DNA from: PXAP01 sp964421595
GTDB taxonomy: Bacteria; Bacteroidota; Bacteroidia; Bacteroidales; PUMT01
Direction: 5' to 3'
Assembly: GCA_964421595.1 (NCBI GenBank)
Contig: CAYQXY010000021.1
Span: 22,459-86,458, forward strand
Length of the DNA stretch: 64,000 nt
Both the position numbers and the translations under genes were made by a program. Positions 53,401 through 60,596 of this stretch are shown piece by piece. The notes beneath the pieces are model-generated. The model ran no database searches and had not been told where the DNA came from. It saw only the letters and a program-made list of their open reading frames with translations. Numbering within the stretch: the stretch's first letter is position 1; each line of letters starts with the position of its first letter.

Positions 53401-54926
53401 TTTATAAGCTTTACGATCAGTGCTTCCGGAGCATTTATACCCTCATTTGAAAACTCCCCGACCCTGTATGTCTGTCCACCCATCGTATACTCGAATGCAA
53501 CAGCCAGTACCTCATCTGCATTTAATGAAGTATTCAATGAAATATATCCAAGTCTTGAATTAACATTAAAATCTCTTGGCGAAAGTTGTCTTGCATTTTC
53601 TATCTCCTCATAATCCTGGCCAATCGTAAATGCAGGGGCCAAAGGCTGAAGCGTACTTGTTACCTGGCTAATACTCCTGATACCCCCATACAGGGAGGTC
53701 ATCTGGTCATAAAGGTCATTCAGTTCATTTCTTGGATGATCGCCCTGCACCGAAGGATCCCTGGTGAAATTGCCGGAGAAGATATTGGGCTGGTTTTCTG
53801 CCAGATCCATAAAAGCTACTATATTCCTTGAATTTTCAAAGTTGTTGGTTTTATTGGTTACCCATACCTCAACCCGGTTAATATTAATGCCTGAACTAAT
53901 AACAGGAAGATTGCGAAGTGAAGCCTCATAAGTATCCCTGAAATACTGGGAAAGGAAAAAGTGCCTGTTTGCGTCATAATCGTCTGCATATACATCGAAA
54001 TCCTGGGTCTGGGCTCCTCCCCTGACCTCAATAACCGACGATTCGCCTTTTTGCTGGGAAAATACACTGGTAACGGTAAGATTCCCGAACTGCAACTCAG
54101 TCTTTAATCCAAAAAGACTCTGACTGCCGGTTATAAGCGAACCGGGCAGCGGAAGTGTCACATTACCGGCTTCTATCCTCTTTACAATTTCATCTTCGCT
54201 GCCGGTATACTCAAGTTTGGTTTGATTCTCAAACTCAAACATCGCCTCAGTGTTATAATTTATACCCAGTCTTACCCTGTCACCAATAGTACCTGTAACA
54301 TTCATCTGGATCTTCTCCTGAAAATCAAAGGTGGTTGTCCTGCGCAATTCCTCCTGAATATCGGGCCGTTCGTTCTTAACGGTATTTATACCAAAAATCA
54401 GCTCGGCTGAGCCCTGAGGCTGGATATTGACTATATTGGAACCGAAAATGGCGTCCATGGCTTCCCCTCCCAGTGTCATGCCGGGAATAAAATTATTCCT
54501 GCCATCCTGCAATTCCCCCCGTGACCTCTGCTGCCAGTATTCCCGCATTGATCTTTCCAGGCTATACTGCCGGTATTGCTCAAATGTCATTGACCGGGGA
54601 CGGTCTACTTCTGTATCGCCAATTTTCCTGCGAAGCAGATAGGAGTTTGTCCGGATATCATATTCCGGTATGATTCTGAAACTGGGTGGCAGGGGAATTT
54701 TCGAAGGCATAGGCGGATCGTCCTGTGATTGCCGTTCTTTATTAAGCTCTTGCAAAGTAGCGGCCGCCTCTTCCGCTGGCCCGTGAATATCAGCGACTTC
54801 TGCAATCCCGGTGCCGGGATGCGGATCAAAACCGGAAAATCTGGTTGAAGTGCCAGGGGTAAGGATGATAACCCAGAGCAAAAATACCAAAAAAACTGTA
54901 CCGGAATATTTTGATGCGTTCGCCAA
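47475..54926 (-). CDS. sprA: SprA/Sov: type IX secretion and gliding translocon
   Basis: This 2483-residue protein is the giant outer-membrane barrel of the type IX secretion system. Marks are YRQYSLERSMREYWQQRSR, IPGMTLGGEAMDAIFGSN, RVRLGINYNTEAMFEFENQTKLEYTG, and SAGVSYIDDFEATKTTIDLK, followed by thousands of bases of beta-strand sequence ending in VGFSLRFTLIQ. It starts with a signal peptide. The start seems to be TTG at 54926; no ATG lies in frame between it and an upstream stop. It forms the pore through which cargo with C-terminal sorting domains leaves the cell. It follows ruvA by 27 bases and precedes gcvH. Confidence 0.97.
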   Translation of the reverse strand: MANASKYSGTVFLVFLLWVIILTPGTSTRFSGFDPHPGTGIAEVADIHGPAEEAAATLQELNKERQSQDDPPMPSKIPLPPSFRIIPEYDIRTNSYLLRRKIGDTEVDRPRSMTFEQYRQYSLERSMREYWQQRSRGELQDGRNNFIPGMTLGGEAMDAIFGSNIVNIQPQGSAELIFGINTVKNERPDIQEELRRTTTFDFQEKIQMNVTGTIGDRVRLGINYNTEAMFEFENQTKLEYTGSEDEIVKRIEAGNVTLPLPGSLITGSQSLFGLKTELQFGNLTVTSVFSQQKGESSVIEVRGGAQTQDFDVYADDYDANRHFFLSQYFRDTYEASLRNLPVISSGININRVEVWVTNKTNNFENSRNIVAFMDLAENQPNIFSGNFTRDPSVQGDHPRNELNDLYDQMTSLYGGIRSISQVTSTLQPLAPAFTIGQDYEEIENARQLSPRDFNVNSRLGYISLNTSLNADEVLAVAFEYTMGGQTYRVGEFSNEGINAPEALIVKLIKGTNLTPLLPTWDLMMKNIYSIGAWQINREDFVLNVMYQDDQTGNALNYIPEGSFREQTLLSVMNLDNLNSQLDPYPDGMFDYIEGITVNSSNGRIIFPVLEPFGSHLRRKFNDDAIANRYVFQELYDSTITRARQVAEKNKFKLSGTYQSTSGSEIPLNAMNVPRGSVNVTAGGVQLVENIDYTVDYTLGRVQIINQGLLESETPIRISLESQSLFNIQTKTLIGSHLDYRISDNFNIGATILNLTERPLTQKVNFGDEPISNTIWGLNTSYRRDSRFLTNLIDRLPFIETRETSSIFFQGEFAHLIPGHSRALGSAGVSYIDDFEATKTTIDLKTPSAWVISSTPEGQPMFPESSLTNDLAYGSNRALLSWYVIDPLFLRNTSATPAHIKNNPDLQSSHLVREVFERELFPARETPSGIPTNIPVLNLAYYPQIRGPYNYDVQPSQFSSGIDANGRLLNPASRWGGIMRSLYTTDFEAANIEYVEFWLMDPFVEAEQHDGGDFYINLGSVSEDILKDGRKSFENGLPVGEEVADVDTTAWGRVPTQQSLVNAFDNNPQAREFQDVGLNGLRTVDERSFFSDFIDEIANIFGQDSPAFTNAWEDPSSDNYRYFRGREWDADEADILTRYMYYNGMEGNSPTSQQSPESFPTSATTLPNTEDLNRDNTLNKSESYYQYRVSIRPEDLRVGHNYVVDSIRTSVKFPNGEQSSVNWYQFKIPLSDYERIVGPIQDFKSIRFMRMFLAGFDDPVVMRFAQLDLVRSDWRQYNLSLLEGQEGLAYPEPSPGSFDISAVNIEENASKTPVNYVLPPGIDRVIDPTNPQLQQLNEQSMVLKVERLEDGDARAAFKNLNLDIRQYRKIQMEVHAAALTGDQLNDGELTMFIRLGTDYRNNYYEYEIPLKVTPPGRYDNNREGDRVIVWPEENRLDIELDIFQNLKQARNSAMKTAGSNITISTVFTQMDGGNMVRVVGNPNLSNVRTMMIGIRNPALNTNPVAGDDGLPKSGEIWVNELRLTNFNEEGGWAANARLTARLADLGTLTFAGSTSQPGFGSIDKKVNERLQEQINQYDISTNLELGKFFPENSGVRIPMYFGYSEGFINPKYNPLDPDVPLSDALNAADTRRERDSIRDIAQDYTQRKSLNFTNVQIARPAAKPRFYNISNWSLSYSFNEYFGRNINTDYRVQRNYRGGLNYNYTAQPKNVAPFSNWGIFRSPALRLIRDFNFYYSPSYLSLRTDLSRHYQANQLRNINNPDFLILPTYQKDFLWNRFYDMKFDLTRQLRFELSATNTARIDEPEGIVDRQREPGSYQHWKDSVMVNILNFGRTTQYYHSANLTYNLPINKIPILNWVNITARYNANYGWDTGPTMPENVDINLGNIIKNSNTTQLNGQFNMINLYNKVGYLQRVNQRASQLQRTTTDRAPEPQFRRVRYERSNISFKANEAHAINHNLNTEEVVVRVLDDQGRPVRGRTEIADNRRVNFTVDRDIEGATIMVEGNVQINQTVFTRIAEHASRLVMAVKNIGISYSHTDGTIMYGYLPGTDWLGTQVVNDVVAPGFPFVLGYQDPDFAWKSVNRGWLTTDTTLNEPFMMTHSNTFNFRSTVEPIPGFRIDLTASRTYVENMQEYYYADGSGNFHAANKFNSGNFNMSFMSWRTAFERPTGDDSYHSSAYDDFSRYRIIIARRLASERGSTGTYDPGVIDDEGFPDGYGSLSQDVLIPAFIAAYGKSDPEMVTLRTFPIIPLPNWRVVYDGLSRVPLLSRFIQTANINHAYRSTYSISNYLTNLSYFAEEDGFSYIRDNIKGGPGSFTPEYDISSVSINEQFNPLFNVDITWNNNFTSRAEIRKTRIVSLSFANNQISEIKSEEMIMGVGYRFRDVQLIYRAAGSQRELRSDLNLRADLSVRENLTIVRRLAEDGIQPTAGQTIISINASADYVISNRFDLRVFFDRVVNKPIVSLSYPTTNTSVGFSLRFTLIQ

Positions 54927-54953
54927 TAGAAAAGCTAATAAGAAGTTTATTAA

Positions 54954-55535
54954 TCAGAGTTTTTTTAAAGCCCTTTTCACCATATCCTCAACTGAGGCTA
55001 CTTCACTGTCGGCTGCAAGCTGACTGACTACCTTTTCAACTGCATTTTTAGGGAAGCCCAGCATTATTAAAGCTGACACGGCTTCCTCCCTGAATGAGTT
55101 ATCTGTTGTAATATGTAAATCACTGCTGCCGGTAAGTTTGCCAAGCTTATCCTTCAGATCAAGTATTACCCGTTGTGCAGATTTTAAACCAATTCCCTTG
55201 ACTCCTTTTAATACATCGACATTGCCGGCAGTTATAGCCTTTATTATCTCGCCGGGCGACAAAGAAGATAACATTACTCTTGCAGTATTGGCTCCTATAC
55301 CCGAAACAGTGATCAATAACCTGAACAGATCTCTCTCATCCTTTTCTGAAAATCCAAATAACATATGAGCATCTTCCCTTATTACCTGGTGCAGGAAAAT
55401 ACGGGATTTTTGTTTGCCGTTCAATGCTGAGTAGGTATTCAGTGATATGTTTACAAAGTAACCGGTGCCTTCATTTTCAATTACCAGATGTGCCGGTGTA
55501 AGTTCGGTAATGTTTCCGGAAATGTATTCGTACAT
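54954..55535 (-). CDS. ruvA: Holliday junction helicase subunit RuvA
   Basis: The 193-residue protein has the N-terminal OB domain (YEYISGNITELTPAHLVIENEGTGYFV), two helix-hairpin-helix motifs (LLITVSGIGANTARVML; LKGVKGIGLKSAQRVILDLKDKL) and the C-terminal domain III that contacts RuvB. It binds four-way junctions during recombination repair. It is the first gene of a ruvA-sprA-gcvH cluster, 27 bases before sprA. Confidence 0.97.
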   Translation of the reverse strand: MYEYISGNITELTPAHLVIENEGTGYFVNISLNTYSALNGKQKSRIFLHQVIREDAHMLFGFSEKDERDLFRLLITVSGIGANTARVMLSSLSPGEIIKAITAGNVDVLKGVKGIGLKSAQRVILDLKDKLGKLTGSSDLHITTDNSFREEAVSALIMLGFPKNAVEKVVSQLAADSEVASVEDMVKRALKKL

Positions 55536-55687
55536 ATTTTTGGAGGGTTAAAATATTCCTGAACAAGAAAACTGAGTTTTAGCTTTTTTATTTTAATATA
55601 GTTGCACTATTATTGCGTTCTGATTTAAATATAACGAACAAAATACAATTTTTAGATTACAATTACAGACTTATTTCATATTGCGGC

Positions 55688-55695
55688 CAAAAGTA
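55688..55695 (-). promoter_or_regulatory. -7 element TACTTTTG upstream of ruvA
   Basis: On the minus strand this octamer matches TAnnTTTG. It lies about 150 bases before the ruvA ATG, close to the divergent proline dehydrogenase start. A CAAA 26 bases away is too far for a good -33. Confidence 0.4.
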
Positions 55696-55718
55696 CAAAA
55701 TCAGATTGAGCTAAGTAA

Positions 55719-56894
55719 ATGCAAATCTTCGAAAATACAGAAATTGCTTTCAGAAGCAGAAGTACCGGGGAATTAAAAAAGGCAAGCCTCCTGTTCAGGT
55801 TTATGTCACGACAGCTTTTGGTAAAAATATCCGGTGTGCTGGCTAATCTGGGTTTGCAAATGAGCATCCCTCTCGGATGGCTGGTAAGGCCAACTGTATT
55901 CAGTCATTTTTGCGGAGGGGAGACACTAGATGAAAGCCGCTCAGTGATTGAACACCTTGCAAAATTCAGGGTAAGATCAATACTTGATTATGCAGCCGAA
56001 AATCAGAGCACTGACAAAAATGTTCAGGAGGTAATGAAGGAGACTCTCAGAACAATTGACTTTGCCTCTGAAAATTCCGATATTCCCTTTGCAGTATTTA
56101 AACCTACAGCCTTTGCCCCGGTTTCGGTACTATCGGCTGCCAGTTCATATGCTCCGCTGAGCACAAAGGAGAAAAAAGAAATAGAAAAGTTCGAAAATAA
56201 TATAAGTAGATTGTGCCAGGCTGCTTATGAAAAGGGTGTTCCTGTCCTTATCGATGCTGAGGAAAGTTATTATCAGGCAATTGTCGATAAGGTTGCTTCT
56301 GAAATGATGGAAAAATACAACAAAGACAAGGCGGTGGTATTTAACACCTTACAGATGTACCGTCATGACAGGCTCAAGTTCCTGAACGAGTGTATCACGA
56401 TTTCCAAAGAGAAAAATTATCATTTGGGTATAAAGCTTGTACGTGGTGCCTATATGGACCAGGAACGGGAACGTTCGCGAAAAATGGGATATCCATCGCC
56501 AATATATCCGGACAAGGAAAGCACCGATAAGGCTTTTAATACGGCCTTGTCAACATGCATCGGGAACCTTGACAGAGTGAGTGTCTTTGTGGGGACTCAT
56601 AACGAGGATAGTCTGCTGATTCTTATGGACCTGCTTAAAAAGATCCGGTTAAAAAATGACGACTCAAGGGTTTACGTGTCACAACTTTACGGAATGAGTG
56701 ACCATATAAGTTTCAACATGGCAGTCCACGGTTACAATGTAGCAAAATATCTGCCCTATGGACCTGTTACATTTCTGTTACCCTACCTAATCAGAAGGGC
56801 AGAAGAAAACAAGTCCGTCAGCGGCCAGGCTGGCCGTGAACTCCGGCTGATAGAAATTGAACTGGAAAGAAGAAAAAAATCAAATAACCCATAA
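55719..56894 (+). CDS. Proline dehydrogenase (monofunctional)
   Basis: The 391-residue flavoenzyme has the PRODH barrel: FKPTAFAPVSVLSAASS, VPVLIDAEESYYQ, NTLQMYRHDRLKFL, GIKLVRGAYMDQERERSRKMGYPSPI (FAD/proline contacts), VGTHNEDSL, SQLYGMSDHISFN, and YGPVTFLLPYLIRRAEEN. It oxidises proline to pyrroline-5-carboxylate and feeds electrons to quinone. It is monofunctional, with no P5C dehydrogenase domain and none nearby. The stop overlaps the start of a small membrane protein gene (TAATG), so the two are translationally coupled. The product is probably at the inner face of the membrane. Confidence 0.95.
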   Translation: MQIFENTEIAFRSRSTGELKKASLLFRFMSRQLLVKISGVLANLGLQMSIPLGWLVRPTVFSHFCGGETLDESRSVIEHLAKFRVRSILDYAAENQSTDKNVQEVMKETLRTIDFASENSDIPFAVFKPTAFAPVSVLSAASSYAPLSTKEKKEIEKFENNISRLCQAAYEKGVPVLIDAEESYYQAIVDKVASEMMEKYNKDKAVVFNTLQMYRHDRLKFLNECITISKEKNYHLGIKLVRGAYMDQERERSRKMGYPSPIYPDKESTDKAFNTALSTCIGNLDRVSVFVGTHNEDSLLILMDLLKKIRLKNDDSRVYVSQLYGMSDHISFNMAVHGYNVAKYLPYGPVTFLLPYLIRRAEENKSVSGQAGRELRLIEIELERRKKSNNP

Positions 56895-57382
56895 TGATAA
56901 TCAATAATCAAAAACAGGCCGTTAACCTCCGGATCCAGAAATCTCTTTCTCTCCTGATTCTTATAATAGTTATCGGACTGATTTACTTTGCAAATATAAT
57001 CCCGCGCGGACTGTTTGGATTGAGCACTAACCAGGTTGCTTTGGTTGTTATCCTTCTTTTTGCAGGTTACTTTATTTTCGACTACATGCGCAACTATTAT
57101 TACGTCTCCTACTCTGATACCGGTGACAAATTTGTTTTAAGGTATTTTTCACTTCGGCCACTGGAGGACAGAAAGAACGCTATTGAATTCAACAAAAATG
57201 AGATTCATAGCTTTGAACTTGTCCGGTCCTTTTTTGGTTTGAATGAAACCCTCATAGTTTACAGAAGTACCTCTAAAGGAGTAGCAAAATATCCCGGAGT
57301 AAGCCTTTCAGCAGTTTCAAAAGCTGACAAAGAAAAGATGGTTGCTTCATTGCAGAAATTAGTCCGCCTTAACAAGAAGTAA
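56894..57382 (+). CDS. Small membrane protein with two helices and a PH-like tail, unknown function
   Basis: The 162-residue protein has two membrane helices (about residues 18-38 and 47-65). A cytoplasmic beta-rich domain of about 90 residues follows, resembling a bacterial PH-type fold (YYVSYSDTGDKFVLRYFSLRP; IHSFELVRSFFGLNETLIVY). I do not recognise a named family. Its ATG overlaps the stop of proline dehydrogenase by one base, so both proteins should be made together. It could anchor or regulate that enzyme at the membrane, but this is only inference from position. Confidence 0.75.
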   Translation: MIINNQKQAVNLRIQKSLSLLILIIVIGLIYFANIIPRGLFGLSTNQVALVVILLFAGYFIFDYMRNYYYVSYSDTGDKFVLRYFSLRPLEDRKNAIEFNKNEIHSFELVRSFFGLNETLIVYRSTSKGVAKYPGVSLSAVSKADKEKMVASLQKLVRLNKK

Positions 57383-57453
57383 AATAAAACATATTATACA
57401 ACATACCTGCCTCATACAACCTGTATATACCCTTGCATATCTGATACTTGGGC

Positions 57454-57472
57454 CTGTTTTACCATAAAACAG
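57454..57472 (+). other. Perfect hairpin upstream of gdhA1
   Basis: CTGTTTTA-CCA-TAAAACAG is an 8-bp perfect inverted repeat with a 3-base centre, about 115 bases before gdhA1 and 52 bases before its -7 element. There is no T-run. It might be an operator for a dimeric regulator. Confidence 0.45.
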
Positions 57473-57523
57473 AATCATTGCTGTTCATGAGGAATATCAT
57501 GAGCTGCAAGAATTGATTTAATT

Positions 57524-57531
57524 TACTTTTG
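57524..57531 (+). promoter_or_regulatory. -7 element TACTTTTG upstream of gdhA1
   Basis: This matches TAnnTTTG exactly, 57 bases before the gdhA1 ATG. No matching -33 TTTG is visible. Confidence 0.45.
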
Positions 57532-57588
57532 TGAACTTCATAATGTTAAACCAGCGAAGATATCAGAAACCAAATAAAAAAACCAAAC

Positions 57589-58926
57589 ATGAATGTAGAT
57601 AAATTAATGATCGACCTCGAAAAAAAACATCCGGGAGAACTTGAGTATCTCCAGGCTGTACGTGAGGTGCTTGAGTCAATCGAGGAAATTTATAACCACA
57701 ATCCCCAGTTTGAATCTGCTGCTATAATTGAACGATTAATAGAACCTGACCGGGTTCTGACCTTTAAAGTTGCATGGGTAGACGACCAGGGTCAGGCACA
57801 TGTAAATCTTGGCTACAGGATTCAGTTCAATAATGCAATCGGGCCATATAAAGGGGGACTGCGTTTTCACCCGAGCGTAAACCTGAGTATTCTTAAATTT
57901 CTGGGATTTGAGCAGATCTTTAAAAATTCATTGACAACATTGCCTATGGGCGGAGCAAAGGGCGGATCGGACTTTAATCCTAAAGGTAAATCCAACGCAG
58001 AGATCATGAGATTCTGCCAGTCCTATATGCTTGAGCTTTGGAAGCTGATTGGACCTGATACTGACGTACCTGCTGGTGATATTGGAGTGGGGGGTAAAGA
58101 AATAGGCTATCTGTTCGGCATGTATAAAAAGCTTGCAAGTGAGCATACAGGAGTAATTACCGGAAAGGGACGGAACTGGGGAGGAAGCCTTATAAGGCCT
58201 GAAGCAACAGGATTTGGAAATGTGTTTTTTGCAGAAGAGATGCTGAAAACCAGGGGTGACTCCTTTAAAGGAAAGATAGTTACCGTCTCGGGTTTCGGCA
58301 ATGTGGCCTGGGGAGCAATTATGAAAGCAACCGAACTTGGCGCCAGAGTAGTAACTATTTCCGGCCCTGATGGGTATATTTATGACCCTGATGGTATAAC
58401 CGGCGATAAAATTGATTATCTCCTGGAACTGAGGTCTTCTAATCAGGATATAGCAAAACCATATTCCTACGAGTTTCCAAATTCTGAATTTCATGAGGGG
58501 AAGCGCCCGTGGGAAGTAAAATGTGATATTGCCCTGCCCTGTGCAACACAGAACGAACTCGACGAAGAAGATGCCAGAATGCTGGTTAAAAACGGATGTA
58601 TATGTGTTTCTGAAGGAGCTAATATGCCATCCACACCTGGTGCAATAGAAATTTTTCTTGAAAATAAAGTACTTTATGGTCCTGGCAAGGCGGCAAATGC
58701 AGGCGGAGTTGCCACTTCCGGGCTGGAGCAGACTCAAAATTCAATGAAACTCAGCTGGACGGCAGAAGAAGTTGAAGATAAACTGCATCAGATAATGAAA
58801 AATATTCATGAATCATGCGTAAAGTACGGGAAAGACCCGGATGGATATGTGAATTACATGAAGGGGGCAAATATTGCCGGCTTTATGAAAGTTGCCAATG
58901 CCATGCTTGACCAGGGTGTGATTTGA
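57589..58926 (+). CDS. gdhA: Glutamate dehydrogenase, hexameric type, paralogue 1
   Basis: The 445-residue enzyme has NNAIGPYKGGLRFHPS, LPMGGAKGGSDFNPKGKS with catalytic Lys124, DTDVPAGDIGVGGKEIGYLFG, and the Rossmann fold VSGFGNVAWG. At the end of the second Rossmann strand it reads ISGPDGYIYDPDG, different from the SDSTG of paralogue 2. That loop contacts the cofactor's ribose, so cofactor choice may differ. It interconverts 2-oxoglutarate plus ammonia with glutamate. Its own -7 element precedes it; an unusual palindromic region follows. Confidence 0.95.
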   Translation: MNVDKLMIDLEKKHPGELEYLQAVREVLESIEEIYNHNPQFESAAIIERLIEPDRVLTFKVAWVDDQGQAHVNLGYRIQFNNAIGPYKGGLRFHPSVNLSILKFLGFEQIFKNSLTTLPMGGAKGGSDFNPKGKSNAEIMRFCQSYMLELWKLIGPDTDVPAGDIGVGGKEIGYLFGMYKKLASEHTGVITGKGRNWGGSLIRPEATGFGNVFFAEEMLKTRGDSFKGKIVTVSGFGNVAWGAIMKATELGARVVTISGPDGYIYDPDGITGDKIDYLLELRSSNQDIAKPYSYEFPNSEFHEGKRPWEVKCDIALPCATQNELDEEDARMLVKNGCICVSEGANMPSTPGAIEIFLENKVLYGPGKAANAGGVATSGLEQTQNSMKLSWTAEEVEDKLHQIMKNIHESCVKYGKDPDGYVNYMKGANIAGFMKVANAMLDQGVI

Positions 58927-58985
58927 TTTCGAAATTCAGATAAATACGAATTTGAAGTTTTGTAAAATTTTTTAATCGGACATTT

Positions 58986-59048
58986 CTCCTGTAAAAAACA
59001 AGAAGATAAAATTTTGTAGAAAAATTACAAAATTTTATCTTACAGGAG
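58986..59048. repeat. Long bulged hairpin in the gdhA1-dprA gap
   Basis: The outer arms CTCCTGT (58986-58992) and ACAGGAG (59042-59048) enclose a perfect 16-bp inner stem (59003-59018 with 59026-59041) and a 7-base loop. The only flaw is a 10-base bulge on the left side. The total is 23 base pairs in 63 bases. No T-run follows, so it is not a standard terminator. Confidence 0.85.
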
Positions 59049-59065
59049 GAACCGCTTCGCTTTCC

Positions 59066-59115
59066 CATGAAATTTTTTCATCCGTCTGTGTAATTTTGGA
59101 TTAAAAAATTTCATG
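59066..59115. repeat. 13-bp perfect inverted repeat, 24-base loop
   Basis: CATGAAATTTTTT (59066-59078) and AAAAAATTTCATG (59103-59115) are perfect inverted copies. They lie 17 bases after the long hairpin, and the right arm lies between the -33-like TTTG and the predicted -7 element. The left arm also contains a small palindrome, ATGAAATTTTTTCAT. Confidence 0.8.
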
Positions 59116-59123
59116 TACATTTG
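59095..59123 (+). promoter_or_regulatory. Predicted promoter in the gdhA1-dprA gap
   Basis: TTTG at 59095-59098 and TACATTTG at 59116-59123 fit the consensus hexamers, though the spacer is 17 rather than 19-21 bases. Transcription would start near 59130 and run into the hairpin terminator at once. Confidence 0.45.
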
Positions 59124-59137
59124 TGGTAATTAATATT

Positions 59138-59163
59138 AAAAAGGGGATTCTCCCCTTTTTTTT
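59138..59163 (+). terminator. Rho-independent terminator upstream of dprA
   Basis: AAAAAGGGGA-TTC-TCCCCTTTTT forms a 10-bp perfect stem with a 3-base loop, with eight T in all at its 3' side. It lies 212 bases after gdhA1 and 88 before dprA. It could end the gdhA1 transcript or a short RNA starting near 59130. Confidence 0.85.
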
Positions 59164-59250
59164 ATATATTTAATTAATGGTGTCCTGGCAGGAAGCAATT
59201 TAAGATTTTATTCCCCGGACTATTTAAACAATACAGCGTAATACAGGTTA

Positions 59251-60402
59251 ATGGCACATCCGGACGACCCGTTGTTAAAGTACAAAATAGGAATGGACCT
59301 GATTCCGGGTATTGGCAGTGTCCTTGCAAAAAAGATCATTGAATTTACAGGAAGCCCCGAGGAAGCATTCAGGAGCAGGGAAAGCTTGTTGCGAACAATT
59401 CCCGGTATCGGAAAAACTCTTGCCGGTAATATTGCAAGTCAGCAAATCCTCTCCCGGGCTGAAAAAGAGATAGAATTTATTTCAAGGTACCAGATAAGGA
59501 TACTTTATTATCTTGATGATGATTACCCTGAACGGCTGAAGCACTGTGCAGATTCTCCTGTAATTATGTATATAAAGGGAAATGCTGATCTGAACCATCC
59601 AAAAATCCTGAGTATCGTAGGGACCAGAAATGCAACATCATACGGACTGGATTTCTGCCGGAACCTTTTAGAAGAGCTGACAATAAAAGGTTATGATCCC
59701 CTGATCGTTAGCGGACTCGCTTACGGCATTGACATTTGCGCCCACAAGACAGCACTCGACAATAAATTGCAAACTATTGCCTGCCTGGCGCACGGATTAT
59801 CGACTATATACCCTCCGGCCCACCGTAACATTGCTGAAAAGATTTCTAAACAGGGAGCTCTGGTGACAGATTTTACAAGCAGCACATTGCCGGAAAAAGG
59901 GAATTTTATTAAGCGCAACAGAATAATTGCCGGACTTGCCGATGCCACAATAGTGATTGAATCGTCAAATAAAGGTGGGGCACTCATAACCGCTGACCTT
60001 GCCAATTCATATAACAGAGATGTCTTTGCTTTGCCGGGAAGGGTTTCAGACAGAAGGTCGCAGGGCTGCAATAACCTTATAAAGATCAACAAAGCTGCAC
60101 TTATTGAAGAAGCCAGAGATATAGAATACATTCTTGGGTGGACACCTTCTGAAAAAAAAATGGAAAAGAACAATCCAGAAATACCTGAAGAAATGAATGA
60201 TGAAGAAAAGGTAATCATAAAGCTGCTGCTTGATGGGAACAGTGAGATGTCGGCAGATAAAATATCTGCCGATACCGGTTTCGGTGCCGGAAAAACCTCT
60301 TACCTGTTGCTTAATCTCGAATTTGCTGGGCATATAACCAGTCTTCCGGGCAAATTCTACAGGCTTTCCTCAAAATATTGTTCGCCGGGCAACCCGATAT
60401 AA
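59251..60402 (+). CDS. dprA: DNA-processing protein DprA
   Basis: The 383-residue protein has an N-terminal HhH-like region (GMDLIPGIGSVLAKKIIEFTG; IPGIGKTLAGNIA), the Rossmann core with LSIVGTRNATSYG, VSGLAYGID and KGNFIKRNRIIAGLADATIVIES, and a C-terminal winged-helix (DML1-like) domain from about residue 312. DprA loads RecA on incoming single-stranded DNA during transformation. It lies between the two glutamate dehydrogenase genes, an uncommon neighbourhood, but the protein itself is complete. No other competence genes are in the window. Confidence 0.96.
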   Translation: MAHPDDPLLKYKIGMDLIPGIGSVLAKKIIEFTGSPEEAFRSRESLLRTIPGIGKTLAGNIASQQILSRAEKEIEFISRYQIRILYYLDDDYPERLKHCADSPVIMYIKGNADLNHPKILSIVGTRNATSYGLDFCRNLLEELTIKGYDPLIVSGLAYGIDICAHKTALDNKLQTIACLAHGLSTIYPPAHRNIAEKISKQGALVTDFTSSTLPEKGNFIKRNRIIAGLADATIVIESSNKGGALITADLANSYNRDVFALPGRVSDRRSQGCNNLIKINKAALIEEARDIEYILGWTPSEKKMEKNNPEIPEEMNDEEKVIIKLLLDGNSEMSADKISADTGFGAGKTSYLLLNLEFAGHITSLPGKFYRLSSKYCSPGNPI

Positions 60403-60542
60403 ACAAGGCATCCCGATATGAACAGTCCAGAGATAATATATTATAAGATCTTTGAGGACCTAACATATTAATCCAAATGTATATTTTGGAGAGAAAATAG
60501 CAGTTTATACGCCAATACAATTTAACAGTTGTCAAAAATTCT

Positions 60543-60550
60543 TATGTTTG
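60543..60550 (+). promoter_or_regulatory. -7 element TATGTTTG upstream of gdhA2
   Basis: This octamer matches TAnnTTTG and lies 46 bases before the gdhA2 ATG. A -33 element is not clear, so the call rests on the -7 match and the position. Confidence 0.4.
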
Positions 60551-60596
60551 TTTAAATATTTAATTCTTGTTTAATGTAATTAATACCAGGTAAAAC

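Noticed and set aside
57928..58737. A 269-codon frame antisense to gdhA1
   Set aside because: Shadow of gdhA1; a similar frame sits antisense to gdhA2 for the same reason.
58927..59163. AT-rich palindromic region as a replication origin
   Set aside because: No DnaA boxes (TTATNCACA) and no dnaA, dnaN or gidA genes nearby.
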